Counted from the stretch's first letter, positions 41,883-51,926 are shown. The stretch: DNA of 64,000 bases from Schauerella fraxinea (GCA_030849965.1 JAVDKL010000003.1:248001-312000); one strand, 5' to 3'. Numbers and translations are program-made. Notes: generated by a model not told the origin, from the letters alone.

Positions 41883-44800
41883 ATGGATTGAGCAAACTGC
41901 TGCGGCGGCTTCTGGTATGGACGCTGCCCGCGATGGTGCTGTTGTTGGCAGTTGTGCTGGGGTTCGCATTCTGGGCGATGGGTACCCAAACAGGCACCCG
42001 GATACTGCTCACGACCGCTGCCAGTCAGCTGGACGGTGAAGCGGTGGGCGTGTCCGGCACGCTGCTCGATGGCGTCTCGGCGCAGCGCCTGGCGATCAAG
42101 CTGCCGGGCGTCGATGTGGCGATCGACGATCTGAATCTCGTCGTGGATTGGAAGGCGCTCAATGCCCGACGCGTGCATGTGCGGGCGTTGTCCGCCAAAA
42201 CCTTGACGGTGGCCCTGTCCGATACCGATAAGCCCGCTGAGGAAGACACGGCATCTTCGGGGCCGCTGTCGTTGCCGGTGGATATCGCGGTCGACCGCCT
42301 TGCCATCGATCAATTCAATTTCACGCAAAACGGTCAGCCCTTGCCCGTGGCGCTCAGCCGGTTGCAAGCCACGTTGGCGGCCAATGGCAATGGCGCGCAA
42401 CTGCGGGTGAACAGCCTGCATATCGATCATCCGATCGCCAAGACCGATCTTCAAGCCGAAGTGAACCTGGCGTCGCTTAACGATCCGTACCCGTTTGAGG
42501 CGCGGCTTATCGCGGCGGCGACCGGCATCGGCGCTGATTCGCCGTTGTGTCTGGATCAATATCTGGATCCGGCTGGGCGTGCCCTGGCGCGCGACAAGGA
42601 CGGCAAGCCGATCAAGGCCGGCGCGCATGCGATCGATGGCAAGACAGTCGAAGGTAAGCCTGCGGTGAAGTCCAATCCGGCGGCGGGTAAATCTGCTGCC
42701 ACGGGTAAGGCGGCGACGGCGAAGCCTGCAACAACGAAAGCTGCGGCGGGCAACCCTGCCGCCACAGGTAAATCGGCCACCGGCAAACCGGCGAAGGCCG
42801 CCGCGCAGTCGCCTCGCGACCGGTATCGCGCAATGACCGCCACGGCAGCGGTATACGACGCGGCGCTGATCGCGCAGCCTATCGCTCAGGTCCCAGGCCA
42901 GGCGGCTGGCAGCGATGGGGCACCTTCCGCGACGGCTGCAACGGGCGCGTCCTGCCCTGCAGTCGTCACCGTTCACGCAAACGGCTCGCTTGACGCCTTG
43001 ACCGTCAAGCTGGATGGCGAGGGATCGGGCCTCACATTGGCTGCAAACGCCGACCTGACGCCGCGCGGGTTGTTTCCGTTGCGCCGCGCCGACGCCGCCG
43101 TCAACTTGGCCGATGGCTCCGGTCTCACGGCGCAGGTCGACTGGACCACCGAACAAATGGAAGGCTTCGTGCGCGACGTGCTCAAGGGTACGGTCGCGAC
43201 CCGTCGTCTCGATGTGGCGCGCCTGGCGGGCGGCGCGATGCCGCAGGCGTTGTTGACGACTGACCTGGCGTTTTCAGCCGAACTGCGCGATCAATCGACG
43301 TTGCAGCGAGCCCAGGTCGACCTCACCGTGGCTGAGGGCAGCCGCTGGAACAAGCAGCCGTTGGCCGGCAAAGTGGCTGCGCGCGTGGCCACTGACGCGC
43401 TCGCAGCCCCTGCGGCCGCCGGACAGGCGCAGAGCGCAGAAGCCGAAGCGTTGGCGGGTTTCCGCATCGATAACGTCGACATCGATTTGAAGCTTGGGCC
43501 CAACAAGGTGCAGGCGCAGGGCAGTCTGGGCGCCACCGAAAGTGCGATTACGCTGGCGGCGACGGCGCCCCGGCTTGACGCGTTCTGGCCCGATCTGCCG
43601 GGCGGCGCGGATTTGAAAGCCAAGCTTGCCGGCACGATCGCGGCGCATCAGGGCGAATTGACCGCGCGCTACACGCCGGCCAACGTGCGTGAAAACGCCT
43701 TGGGCCGCGCGCGCGCCGATGCGGCGCTGGCATTCAGCGGGGGCTGGGGCAAGGGCGCCGGCACGGATGCGCAAGCCGCCTTGGTAGGCTGGCGCGGTCA
43801 GTTGTCGAAACTCACGGCATCGCATGCGGGATTCGATCTCGGCATCGCGCGCCAGATCGAGGTGGCCTTCCTGCCGGACGCACAAGCGCCGCAATGGCAG
43901 TGGCAGGTGGGTGCGGCGGAAGTGGGCATCGGCTTTCCCAACAAGCAGCGCATGACCCTGGCACACGCCGGTTCGCGCGGCGGCGCGGGCCGTTGGGAGA
44001 CGGCGGGCCGCATCGATAACGCGATCGTGTCGCCCGCGTTGGTGGAAAGCATAATGCGCGCGGTCGATCCGGATGCCGCGCAGCAGGCGGCGCGCGAGCG
44101 GGGTCGGGTGAACGCGCGGCCCAGCGATGCGGCACGCAGCATTGGGCTGGATGCGTCGTGGGATCTGAAATTTGCCAACGCACTGTCGGGCAAGGCGCGC
44201 ATCGCGCGTCGCAATGGCGATGTGATGATTCCGGGCGACCCGCCGATTCCGCTCAATCTGCAAGCCCTCGACGTGGATCTCGTGGCCAAGCCCACCAGTG
44301 GTGCAGGCAGCCGGGTGGATGCCACGATCAACGTGGCCACGGCCAAAATGGGCACGGTGAAAGGCAATGCCAGCGCCATGCTCAACGGCCTGGCGTTGGA
44401 TGAAAAGCAGCCGCTGCGCGCCAAGCTGGATGCCAACATCGCCGATCTGGCCTGGGTGAGCCTCTTTACCGGCGACTCGATCGAGTTGGGCGGCGCCGTC
44501 ACCGCCAGTATCGATACACAAGGAACGTTGGCCGGCCCGTGGCGCACCACCGGCACGATCCGCGGCAGCAAGTTGCGCGTGATCCGTATCGACGATGGCG
44601 TGCGCCTTTTCGACGGCACGCTCTCGGCGCGGCTTGAAGACAATACCGTCATCCTGGACAGCTTGCGGTTTCCCGCGTCGTTGCGGGTAATGCCGGACGA
44701 ATGGCGCACGCGCACCTGGATTACCGAGAACGAAGGCGCCAAGGGCGGCTACATCGAGGCGAAGGGCCGGTGGAATCTAGTGGAGTCGGTGGGCAATGTG

Positions 44801-45790
44801 CGCGTGGACGTTCATCGTTTTCCGGCGCTGCAGCGTAGCGACCGCTACGCCATGATCTCGGGCGTGCTCAATATCGATGCCGCCTTGCCGCGGGTCACGA
44901 TCACCGGCGACCTCACGGCGGATGCCGGATGGGTGAGCCTGGAAATCCTGCAAAGCGTGCCGTCGCTGGACGACGATGTGCGCGTGGTGCGGCCCGGCAC
45001 GCAGACCACCGCTTCTGCCGGCGGCACGCCGATGCAGATGAGCATGAACCTCAAGTTCGACATGGGGCCGCGCTTCTACATCACCGGCATGGGGTTGGAC
45101 GCGGGCTTGATCGGCAATATCCAGATCGTGATGGATGACGGCCGTCTGTCGGGCGTGGGCGCGCTGCGCACACGGGGCGGGCGCATCGAGGCCTATGGGC
45201 AGAAGCTGCAACTGCGGCGCGGCACGCTGACCTTCCAGGGGGCGTTGGATAACCCGATTCTGGATATCGAGGCGCTGCGCACCGGCGAGCAAGTCGAGGC
45301 GGGCGTGCGGGTGGTCGGCACGGCGCAGCGGCCGCGCATCGACCTGGTGTCCTATCCCGATGTGGACGATGTCGAGAAGTTGTCGTGGCTGATTCTGGGC
45401 CGCGGCCCCGATGAAAGCGGCGCCGACACGGCCTTGCTCCTGTCGGTGGGTACGGCGCTCCTGGGCGGCGGTGAACCGTTCTATCGGCGATTCGGGCTGG
45501 ACGACGTGAGCGTACGATCCGGCGCGATCGGCAGTTCGGGCAGTTTGCTGCCCGATCGCACCGTGGCCGGCAACGTCAACCGCGACAGCGATAGCGATCT
45601 GGCCACGCAATTCCTGGTGGCGAGCAAAAAATTCGCCAATGGGATTACCCTGAGCGTGGAGCAGGCGATGGCCGGCTCCGAAACCGTGGGCCGCGCCAGC
45701 TATGCGTTGTCGCGCCGCCTGTCGGTCGATCTGAAGGGCGGCTCGGTCAATGGGCTGTCGCTGATTTATCGCACTTTTTTCAATGAATGA
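41879..45790 (+). CDS. tamB: Translocation and assembly module inner-membrane subunit TamB
   Basis: Long periplasm-spanning AsmA-like protein anchored in the inner membrane. It probably forms a beta-groove for lipid transport and assists TamA. The 1303-residue protein has an N-terminal membrane helix (about 12-33, VWTLPAMVLLLAVVLGFAFW), a beta-rich body, and the C-terminal DUF490/TamB domain (about 950-1303, LRTRGGRIEAYGQKLQLRRG, LSWLILGRGPD, DLKGGSVNGLSLIYR). A Lys/Ala/Thr-rich segment (about 258-312) resembles a flexible histone-H1-like spacer. The ATG overlaps the tamA stop. Confidence 0.95.
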   Translation: MNGLSKLLRRLLVWTLPAMVLLLAVVLGFAFWAMGTQTGTRILLTTAASQLDGEAVGVSGTLLDGVSAQRLAIKLPGVDVAIDDLNLVVDWKALNARRVHVRALSAKTLTVALSDTDKPAEEDTASSGPLSLPVDIAVDRLAIDQFNFTQNGQPLPVALSRLQATLAANGNGAQLRVNSLHIDHPIAKTDLQAEVNLASLNDPYPFEARLIAAATGIGADSPLCLDQYLDPAGRALARDKDGKPIKAGAHAIDGKTVEGKPAVKSNPAAGKSAATGKAATAKPATTKAAAGNPAATGKSATGKPAKAAAQSPRDRYRAMTATAAVYDAALIAQPIAQVPGQAAGSDGAPSATAATGASCPAVVTVHANGSLDALTVKLDGEGSGLTLAANADLTPRGLFPLRRADAAVNLADGSGLTAQVDWTTEQMEGFVRDVLKGTVATRRLDVARLAGGAMPQALLTTDLAFSAELRDQSTLQRAQVDLTVAEGSRWNKQPLAGKVAARVATDALAAPAAAGQAQSAEAEALAGFRIDNVDIDLKLGPNKVQAQGSLGATESAITLAATAPRLDAFWPDLPGGADLKAKLAGTIAAHQGELTARYTPANVRENALGRARADAALAFSGGWGKGAGTDAQAALVGWRGQLSKLTASHAGFDLGIARQIEVAFLPDAQAPQWQWQVGAAEVGIGFPNKQRMTLAHAGSRGGAGRWETAGRIDNAIVSPALVESIMRAVDPDAAQQAARERGRVNARPSDAARSIGLDASWDLKFANALSGKARIARRNGDVMIPGDPPIPLNLQALDVDLVAKPTSGAGSRVDATINVATAKMGTVKGNASAMLNGLALDEKQPLRAKLDANIADLAWVSLFTGDSIELGGAVTASIDTQGTLAGPWRTTGTIRGSKLRVIRIDDGVRLFDGTLSARLEDNTVILDSLRFPASLRVMPDEWRTRTWITENEGAKGGYIEAKGRWNLVESVGNVRVDVHRFPALQRSDRYAMISGVLNIDAALPRVTITGDLTADAGWVSLEILQSVPSLDDDVRVVRPGTQTTASAGGTPMQMSMNLKFDMGPRFYITGMGLDAGLIGNIQIVMDDGRLSGVGALRTRGGRIEAYGQKLQLRRGTLTFQGALDNPILDIEALRTGEQVEAGVRVVGTAQRPRIDLVSYPDVDDVEKLSWLILGRGPDESGADTALLLSVGTALLGGGEPFYRRFGLDDVSVRSGAIGSSGSLLPDRTVAGNVNRDSDSDLATQFLVASKKFANGITLSVEQAMAGSETVGRASYALSRRLSVDLKGGSVNGLSLIYRTFFNE

Positions 45791-45868
45791 GCGCGCGCGG
45801 ACCGCACCGCCGCCAACGATCGGCCCAGCATCGTTAAAATATGCGTCAACTAAGAAACGGGTTACCTC

Positions 45869-46435
45869 ATGAGCATTAAAAGCGACCGCTGGATTCGTCG
45901 TGCTGCCGAAGGCGGCATGATCGAGCCTTTCGAACCTGGTCAGGTGCGTACCAACGCTCAGGGCGAGCGCATTGTGAGCTACGGCACGAGCAGCTACGGC
46001 TACGACGTGCGGTGCTCCAACGAATTTAAGATCTTCACCAACATCAACTCCACCATCGTCGATCCCAAGCGGTTCGACGAGAAGTCGTTCGTCGACTTCA
46101 AGGGCGATGTCTGCATCATTCCGCCGAACTCGTTCGCGCTGGCGCACACGGTCGAGTATTTCCGCATCCCGCGTAGTGTCCTGACCGTCTGCCTGGGCAA
46201 GAGCACCTACGCACGCTGCGGCATCATCGTCAACGTCACGCCGCTCGAACCCGAGTGGGAAGGCCACGTCACCCTGGAATTTTCGAACAGCACGCCGTTG
46301 CCCGCCAAGATCTACGCCGGCGAAGGCTGCGCGCAGATGCTGTTTTTCGAAAGCGACGAGGTGTGCGAGACGTCGTACAAGGATCGAGGCGGCAAATATC
46401 AGGGGCAGCGTGGCGTCACGTTGCCGCGCACCTGA
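45869..46435 (+). CDS. dcd: dCTP deaminase
   Basis: Converts dCTP to dUTP, feeding dTMP synthesis. The 188-residue protein has the dUTPase-like fold: [53 protein letters not shown] and [20 protein letters not shown] with the catalytic Glu. The C-terminus ([15 protein letters not shown]) is normal. Only 78 bases separate it from tamB, but it most likely has its own promoter. Confidence 0.97.
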   Translation: MSIKSDRWIRRAAEGGMIEPFEPGQVRTNAQGERIVSYGTSSYGYDVRCSNEFKIFTNINSTIVDPKRFDEKSFVDFKGDVCIIPPNSFALAHTVEYFRIPRSVLTVCLGKSTYARCGIIVNVTPLEPEWEGHVTLEFSNSTPLPAKIYAGEGCAQMLFFESDEVCETSYKDRGGKYQGQRGVTLPRT

Positions 46436-46537
46436 AGCATTCGGATGCAAACCGCTGCACTCCTGCCGATGCCATTCGCCTCGGCGTTTCTATAATCGAC
46501 TGTATGCCTATACAGGACCGATCGTAGGAGATAAGCG

Positions 46538-46993
46538 ATGTTTGAATTTCTCAAGCGTGATTCCCAAGACGACACGCAACAGATTCAGGATGAATTTGTG
46601 GCGAACGTGCAGGCGGCGGCCGACGGTTTCGTGGCCGACTTCGCGCGCGACGATCTCGTGCTCGATTACGGCGCGGCCAGCCTGCGCGCGGTCGATATGC
46701 TGCTGGGACAGGCCTCCCTGGGCAAGCTCGAGCTGTCCAGCCTGCAGTCGCTGGGCGCCGCCTCTTATGTGTACGAAGTGGCGCGCCGCGCACACGGCGG
46801 CCTGTATGAGGTGTGCGACGACGACGATCCCGTGGTGCTCGTCACCGGCGAGCCCGACTTCGATGTGTGCCTGTGCGCCATTTCGAAAGTCGAGAAAGCC
46901 GCGCGCGGTACTGACCGGGGCGACTCGCTGCCCGAGTTTTATCAACGCTTCGCGGCCGGCGTCGCTGCACGCGCGTCCGAAGTGATTCGTTAG
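46538..46993 (+). CDS. Hypothetical acidic protein (151 aa)
   Basis: Not recognised. Start: ATG at 46538 with AGGAGA seven bases before. The protein is soluble and acidic, with no signal peptide or membrane helix. An N-terminal helix (MFEFLKRDSQDDTQQIQDEF) is followed by a compact alpha/beta body (LSSLQSLGAASYVYEVARRA, LYEVCDDDDPVVLVTGEPDF) and two Cys near the end (VCLCAIS). It has its own terminator at 47023, so it is a single transcription unit between dcd and the decarboxylase. No function is proposed. Confidence 0.8.
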   Translation: MFEFLKRDSQDDTQQIQDEFVANVQAAADGFVADFARDDLVLDYGAASLRAVDMLLGQASLGKLELSSLQSLGAASYVYEVARRAHGGLYEVCDDDDPVVLVTGEPDFDVCLCAISKVEKAARGTDRGDSLPEFYQRFAAGVAARASEVIR

Positions 46994-47022
46994 TGCCCCA
47001 TTTCGCCCTTACTCTGCATTTG

Positions 47023-47050
47023 GCCCGCTCTCCGGCGGGCTCTCGTTTTT
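47023..47050 (+). terminator. Rho-independent terminator
   Basis: GCCCGC (47023-47028) / GCGGGC (47035-47040) stem with a six-base loop, followed by TCTCGTTTTT. It lies 30 bases beyond the stop of the 151-residue gene and 90 bases before the decarboxylase start. Confidence 0.8.
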
Positions 47051-47141
47051 GCCGCACGCCTTTTGCGTGTTCATTGTCAGCGCACGGACACGATCGCGCT
47101 GTACACTCGCGTCCGTTTTGGCCTATCTCAGGAGCGCCCGC

Positions 47142-49403
47142 ATGAAATTCCGCTTCCCCATCATCATCATCGACGAAGACTACAGATCCGAGAACGCCTC
47201 GGGTTTGGGCGTTCGCGCGCTGGCTTCCGCGATCGAAGCCGAGGGGATCGAAGTGGTGGGGGTGACGAGCTACGGCGATATGAGTTCCTTCGCCCAGCAG
47301 CAAAGCCGCGCGAGCGCGTTCATCCTGTCGATCGACGATGAAGAGTTCGATGCCGATTCGCCCGAAGATGTGGCCAGCGCCATCAAGAAACTGCGCTCGT
47401 TCATTGGCGAGCTGCGCTTTCGCAACGAAGAAATTCCGATCTATCTCTACGGCGAAACCCGGACGTCACAACATATCCCGAACGATATCCTGCGCGAGTT
47501 GCACGGGTTCATTCATATGTTCGAAGACACGCCCGAGTTCGTGGCGCGTCACATCATTCGCGAAGCCCGCAGCTACGTCGATCAATTGCCGCCGCCGTTC
47601 TTCCGTGAGCTGGTGAAATACGCCCAGGACGGTTCGTACTCGTGGCATTGCCCGGGTCACTCGGGTGGCGTGGCGTTTCTGAAGAGCCCTGTGGGCCAGA
47701 TGTTCCACCAGTTTTTTGGTGAAAACATGTTGCGCGCCGACGTGTGCAACGCCGTGGATGAACTGGGCCAGTTGCTGGATCACACCGGCCCGATCGCCGA
47801 ATCCGAACTCAATGCCGCGCGGATTTTCAACGCCGATCATTGCTACTTCGTGACCAACGGCACGTCCACCTCGAACAAGGTCGTCTGGCACGCCAACGTG
47901 GCCGCCGACGATATCGTGCTGGTCGATCGTAACTGCCACAAGTCGATCCTGCACGCCATCACCATGACGGGCGCAATCCCGGTGTTCCTGCGCCCGACAC
48001 GCAATCACCTGGGCATCATCGGTCCGATTCCGCTCGCTGAATTCGAACCCGAGAACATCCGCAAAAAGATCGAGGCCAATCCGTTCGCACGCAAAGTGAC
48101 GAACAAACAGCCGCGGATTTTGACGCTGACGCAAAGCACGTACGACGGCGTGATCTACAACGTCGAAATGATCAAGGAAAAGCTCGGCAGCTACGTCGAC
48201 ACCTTGCACTTCGATGAAGCGTGGTTGCCGCACGCCGCGTTTCACACGTTCTACAAAGACATGCACGCGATCGGTGTCGATCGGCCACGCAGCCCCGATG
48301 CCATGGTGTTTGCGACCCACTCCACGCACAAGCTGTTGGCCGGCATCTCGCAGGCTTCGCAGATCATTGTGCAGGAGTCGGAGAACCGCAAGCTCGATCG
48401 CAATATTTTCAACGAAGCGTATCTGATGCATACGTCGACCTCGCCGCAGTACGCCATCATCGCTTCGTGCGACGTGGCGGCTGCGATGATGGAGCCGCCG
48501 GGCGGCACCGCGCTGGTCGAGGAAAGCATCAAGGAAGCCATGGATTTCCGCCGCGCCATGCGCAAGGTGGAGTCGGACTACGGCAAGAACGATTGGTGGT
48601 TCCGCGTGTGGGGCCCGAATCGCTTGCCGGTGGATGGGATCGGCAACCGCGACGAGTGGCTGCTCGAAGCCAACGATCATTGGCACGGCTTCGGCGATCT
48701 GGCCGAAGGCTTCAACATGCTGGATCCGATCAAGGCCACCATCATCACGCCGGGCCTGGATATCTCTGGCGCTTTTGGTGAGACGGGTGTGCCCGCCGCG
48801 CTGGTGTCGAAGTACCTGGCCGAGCACGGCATCGTGATCGAGAAGACGGGTCTGTACTCGTTCTTCATCCTGTTCACGATCGGCATCACGAAGGGCCGCT
48901 GGAATACGTTGCTTACCGCCTTGCAGCAGTTCAAGGACGACTACGACCGCAACCAGCCGTTGTGGCGCATCCTGCCGGACTTCTGCCGCGAGAACCGCCG
49001 CTACGAGCGCGTCGGTTTGCGCGATTTGTGCCAGCAGATTCACGAGGCGTATCGCGCTCGCGACGTGGCGCGCTTGACGACCGAGATGTACCTGAGCGAT
49101 ATGGTGCCGGCGCTCAAGCCTTCCGATGCTTTTGCCCGCATGGCGCACCGCGAAGTCGAACGCGTCGAAATCGATCAACTCGAAGGCCGCGTGACCGGCG
49201 TGCTGCTCACGCCTTATCCGCCGGGCATTCCTTTGCTGGTGCCGGGCGAGCGGTTCAACCGCACCATCGTCCAGTACCTGCAATTCGCACGCGAATTCAA
49301 CGAACGCTTCCCGAGTTTCGAAACGTATGTGCACGGCCTGGCGGCCGAAGTGATGCCTGACGGCCGCACGCGCTACTACGTGGACTGCTTGATCGAAGAC
49401 TGA
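47142..49403 (+). CDS. Biodegradative arginine/lysine/ornithine decarboxylase (PLP-dependent)
   Basis: Fold-type I decarboxylase with an N-terminal receiver-like wing domain, 753 residues. The wing domain (about 1-130, FPIIIIDEDYRSENASGLGV) is followed by the PLP domain with SWHCPGHSGGVAFLKSPVG, TFDEAWLPHAAFH-like LHFDEAWLPHAAF, and the PLP-binding Lys397 in THSTHKLLAG. The C-terminal domain (GRVTGVLLTPYPPGIPLLVPG) completes the family. The sequence type resembles AdiA/LdcC enzymes of acid resistance; arginine is the likely substrate but lysine or ornithine cannot be excluded. Start at 47142 after CAGGAG; an upstream frame to 47049 is rejected. No antiporter gene is adjacent. Confidence 0.93.
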   Translation: MKFRFPIIIIDEDYRSENASGLGVRALASAIEAEGIEVVGVTSYGDMSSFAQQQSRASAFILSIDDEEFDADSPEDVASAIKKLRSFIGELRFRNEEIPIYLYGETRTSQHIPNDILRELHGFIHMFEDTPEFVARHIIREARSYVDQLPPPFFRELVKYAQDGSYSWHCPGHSGGVAFLKSPVGQMFHQFFGENMLRADVCNAVDELGQLLDHTGPIAESELNAARIFNADHCYFVTNGTSTSNKVVWHANVAADDIVLVDRNCHKSILHAITMTGAIPVFLRPTRNHLGIIGPIPLAEFEPENIRKKIEANPFARKVTNKQPRILTLTQSTYDGVIYNVEMIKEKLGSYVDTLHFDEAWLPHAAFHTFYKDMHAIGVDRPRSPDAMVFATHSTHKLLAGISQASQIIVQESENRKLDRNIFNEAYLMHTSTSPQYAIIASCDVAAAMMEPPGGTALVEESIKEAMDFRRAMRKVESDYGKNDWWFRVWGPNRLPVDGIGNRDEWLLEANDHWHGFGDLAEGFNMLDPIKATIITPGLDISGAFGETGVPAALVSKYLAEHGIVIEKTGLYSFFILFTIGITKGRWNTLLTALQQFKDDYDRNQPLWRILPDFCRENRRYERVGLRDLCQQIHEAYRARDVARLTTEMYLSDMVPALKPSDAFARMAHREVERVEIDQLEGRVTGVLLTPYPPGIPLLVPGERFNRTIVQYLQFAREFNERFPSFETYVHGLAAEVMPDGRTRYYVDCLIED

Positions 49404-50605
49404 TGTTCGACGTGGCCGTCATCGGCGCCGGGGCCGCGGGCATGATGTGCGCCGCGGTCGCCGGTCAGCGGGGCTTGCGCGTGGTCATCATCGACCACGC
49501 GGAAAAGCTCGCCGAAAAGATCCGCATCTCGGGCGGGGGGCGCTGCAACTTCACCAATCTGGGTACGTTGCCAGCCAATTTTCTCTCGGATAATCCGGCG
49601 TTTTGCCGCTCAGCCTTGAGCGCGTACACGCCGGAGGATTTCCTGCAGCTGATCAAAAGCCATCGCATCGCCTGGCACGAGAAGCATCGCGGACAGTTGT
49701 TTTGCGATACCTCCAGCGAAGCCATCATCGACATGCTGCGCGACGAGTGCCGCACCGGTGGTGTGCAGTGGCGGATGCCCTGTCGCGTAGACACCGTGGC
49801 TGCCACGCCCGATGGCTACGCGTTGCAGATGAACCAGGGCGCCATTGCCGCGCGCAAGCTGGTGATCGCGACCGGCGGCATGGCCATCCCGCAATTGGGT
49901 GCCACCGATTTCGGTCTCAAGCTCGCCCGGCAGTTCGGCCACAAGGTGATCGAGCCGCGCCCCGCGCTCGTTCCGCTCACATTCGAGCCCGAGGCCTGGA
50001 AACCCTTTGCCAGTTTGTCGGGCGTGGCGCTGGAGGCGCGCGTGGCCACCGGCGACAAGCGCGCGGGCGGGGCGTTTCTCGAAGACCTGCTCTTCACGCA
50101 TCGTGGCCTCTCGGGGCCCGCGATCCTGCAGATATCGAGCTACTGGCAACCCAATACGCCCATCCGCATCGATCTGGCGCCCGGGGGCGACCTGGGTGCG
50201 GCATTGATCGAGGCCAAGTCGGGCAGCCGCCAGCAGTTGGGTACGGTGCTCGGGGGCCTGTGGCCCAAACGCCTGGCCGAGCAGTGGCTCGCGACGCCGT
50301 CGACTGCGCCCGCGCCCGACATGGCCGCGATGCGGCTGGCCGACGCGCCGGACAAGGTGCTGCGGCGCCTGGCCGATAATGTGCATGGGTGGTCGCTGAC
50401 GCCAACGGGCACGGCCGGCTACAAAAAGGCCGAGGTGATGCGCGGCGGCGTGGATACGCGCGGCCTGGATCAGCGATCGATGCAATCGCGTACGCATCCC
50501 GGCCTGCATTTCATCGGCGAGGTGGTCGACGTGACCGGCTGGTTGGGCGGCTATAACTTCCAGTGGGCCTGGGCCTCGGGCGCAGCTTGCGGCCGGGCGC
50601 TGTGA
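49403..50605 (+). CDS. HI0933/YhiN-family FAD-dependent oxidoreductase (TIGR03862 type)
   Basis: Flavoprotein of the YhiN/HI0933 family, 400 residues. The N-terminal FAD fold VIGAGAAGMMCA (6-17) is followed by KIRISGGGRCNFTNLG (46-61), the hallmark of the family. VIATGGMAIPQLGATDFG comes later and the C-terminal FAD-contact is VTGWLGGYNFQWAWASG. The shorter C-terminal region matches the PP_4765-like branch. Its ATG overlaps the decarboxylase TGA (TGATG), so translation is likely coupled. The reaction is not established for the family; there is no evident link to amino-acid decarboxylation. Confidence 0.92.
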   Translation: MFDVAVIGAGAAGMMCAAVAGQRGLRVVIIDHAEKLAEKIRISGGGRCNFTNLGTLPANFLSDNPAFCRSALSAYTPEDFLQLIKSHRIAWHEKHRGQLFCDTSSEAIIDMLRDECRTGGVQWRMPCRVDTVAATPDGYALQMNQGAIAARKLVIATGGMAIPQLGATDFGLKLARQFGHKVIEPRPALVPLTFEPEAWKPFASLSGVALEARVATGDKRAGGAFLEDLLFTHRGLSGPAILQISSYWQPNTPIRIDLAPGGDLGAALIEAKSGSRQQLGTVLGGLWPKRLAEQWLATPSTAPAPDMAAMRLADAPDKVLRRLADNVHGWSLTPTGTAGYKKAEVMRGGVDTRGLDQRSMQSRTHPGLHFIGEVVDVTGWLGGYNFQWAWASGAACGRAL

Positions 50606-50785
50606 CTGTTAGGCGCAAGCACGGGCATCCGACTTGCGGCGTTTTGCTTATGATTTTTAGGCGGTTGCTTATGAGGGTCTAGATGAATGTCCGGGTGTGG
50701 AGCAGGGCGATACTTGCCTTGACCGGGCCCCGGCGCTTACCCTTGAGAGCGACCTTTTTGTTGAACGATATATAGGAGATGGAAC

Positions 50786-51412
50786 ATGGCTTATTCACTG
50801 CCGAAATTGCCCTATGACTACAAAGCGCTCGAACCCCATATCGATGCGCAGACGATGGAAATTCATTACACGAAACACCATCAGACCTATATCAACAACG
50901 TAAACGCTGCGCTGGAAAAAGCTGGCGTTGACGCACCCGCCGATGTGGAAGACCTGGTGGCCGGCATCTCGAAGCTGCCCGCCGACCTGCAAGGTCCGGT
51001 GCGCAACAACGGTGGCGGTCACGCCAACCACAGCCTGTTCTGGACCGTGTTGTCGCCTGAAGGCGGCGGTGCCCCGGACGGCGATCTGGCCAAAGCCATC
51101 GACAGCGATGTGGGCGGCCTGGACAAGTTCAAGGAAGCCTTCACGCAAGCTGCCCTCACGCGCTTCGGTAGCGGCTGGGCCTGGCTGTCGGTGACGCCGG
51201 CCGGCAAGCTGGTCGTGGAAAGCACGGGCAACCAAGACAGCCCGCTGGAAAAGGGCAACATCCCGATTCTGGGTCTGGACGTGTGGGAACACGCCTACTA
51301 CTTGAAGTATCAAAACCGCCGTCCGGATTACATCGGCGCGTTCTTCAACGTGGTGAACTGGAAAGAAGTGGCCCGCCGCTTCGAAGCCGCCAAGGCTGGC
51401 AAGAAGAAGTGA
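50786..51412 (+). CDS. sodA: Superoxide dismutase, Mn-type
   Basis: Dismutates superoxide to oxygen and hydrogen peroxide in the cytoplasm. 208 residues with metal ligands His27 (IHYTKHH), His82 ([10 protein letters not shown]), Asp165 and His169 ([11 protein letters not shown]). The Gly-Gly-His before the second ligand and Gln150 in GNQDSPL are Mn-type features, in contrast to the Gln placement of Fe enzymes, though cambialistic use is possible. AGGAG lies eight bases before the ATG. Single gene followed by a strong terminator. Confidence 0.94.
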   Translation: MAYSLPKLPYDYKALEPHIDAQTMEIHYTKHHQTYINNVNAALEKAGVDAPADVEDLVAGISKLPADLQGPVRNNGGGHANHSLFWTVLSPEGGGAPDGDLAKAIDSDVGGLDKFKEAFTQAALTRFGSGWAWLSVTPAGKLVVESTGNQDSPLEKGNIPILGLDVWEHAYYLKYQNRRPDYIGAFFNVVNWKEVARRFEAAKAGKKK

Positions 51413-51508
51413 TGATCCGGTCCTGTCGCCACTGACGGCAGTCCGGCGTGTCGCGGCGCGTGCTGCGAAGCGCCGGGCGGCCCCGATCGGGGCGGGACCT
51501 GCAAGACC

Positions 51509-51540
51509 AATGGCCGGTGCAATCCGGCCATTTTTCATTT
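51509..51540 (+). terminator. Rho-independent terminator of sodA
   Basis: Perfect 9-bp stem AATGGCCGG (51509-51517) / CCGGCCATT (51524-51532) with a six-base loop, followed by TTTCATTTT. It lies about 96 bases beyond the sodA stop and just before the glycine riboswitch leader. Confidence 0.88.
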
Positions 51541-51584
51541 TGAGCGGGTGCACTTTCGCGGTATTCTTACGGGGCTGTCCACGT

Positions 51585-51830
51585 ATGACGCGGGAGAGCG
51601 CTGGCCGGATGACGGCGCAGCCGCCGAAGGCGCAATTCGCCCAGAATCGCTCAGGCATCCGTTACCGCGTCGTGCTTTACCGTTTTGTCGCTTCAGGCGG
51701 TGAGGCAGCACTCTGGAGAGATCCGGCCGCCGTTCTGCCGCAAGGCAAACCGCGGACCGCGACGCCGAAGGTGCAAACCTGCCATCGCAAGCCGGCAGGG
51801 CAACTCTCAGGCAAAAGGACAGAGGGGCGG
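51585..51830 (+). ncRNA. Tandem glycine riboswitch upstream of gcvT
   Basis: Two glycine aptamers in series. Aptamer 1: GGGAGAG (51592), CCGCCGAAGGCGCAA (51621-51635) and GCTCAGGCATCC (51649-51660). Aptamer 2: CTCTGGAGAG (51711), GACGCCGAAGGTGCAAA (about 51761-51777) and CTCTCAGGCAAAAGGACAGAG (51804-51824, 21 bases). These GCCGAAGG and CTCAGGC cores are the conserved ligand-binding parts of the glycine riboswitch. It precedes gcvT by about 100 bases and should switch the glycine cleavage genes on when glycine is abundant. Confidence 0.92.
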
Positions 51831-51926
51831 ATAAACCGAGAGGTGACGCATGCGCGTCGCTCGCGGCCAACCAATCCCTCTGCGTGCGCCCACTCACGGC
51901 CACGCCGCTCCTGGAGTACCCCGACG

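Noticed and set aside
47466-49334. 622-codon open frame antisense to the decarboxylase gene
   Set aside because: Shadow frame, low-information composition; the sense gene is a clear PLP enzyme.
51510-51926. N-terminal extension of GcvT to 506 residues
   Set aside because: It translates the riboswitch; the family starts at 51927.
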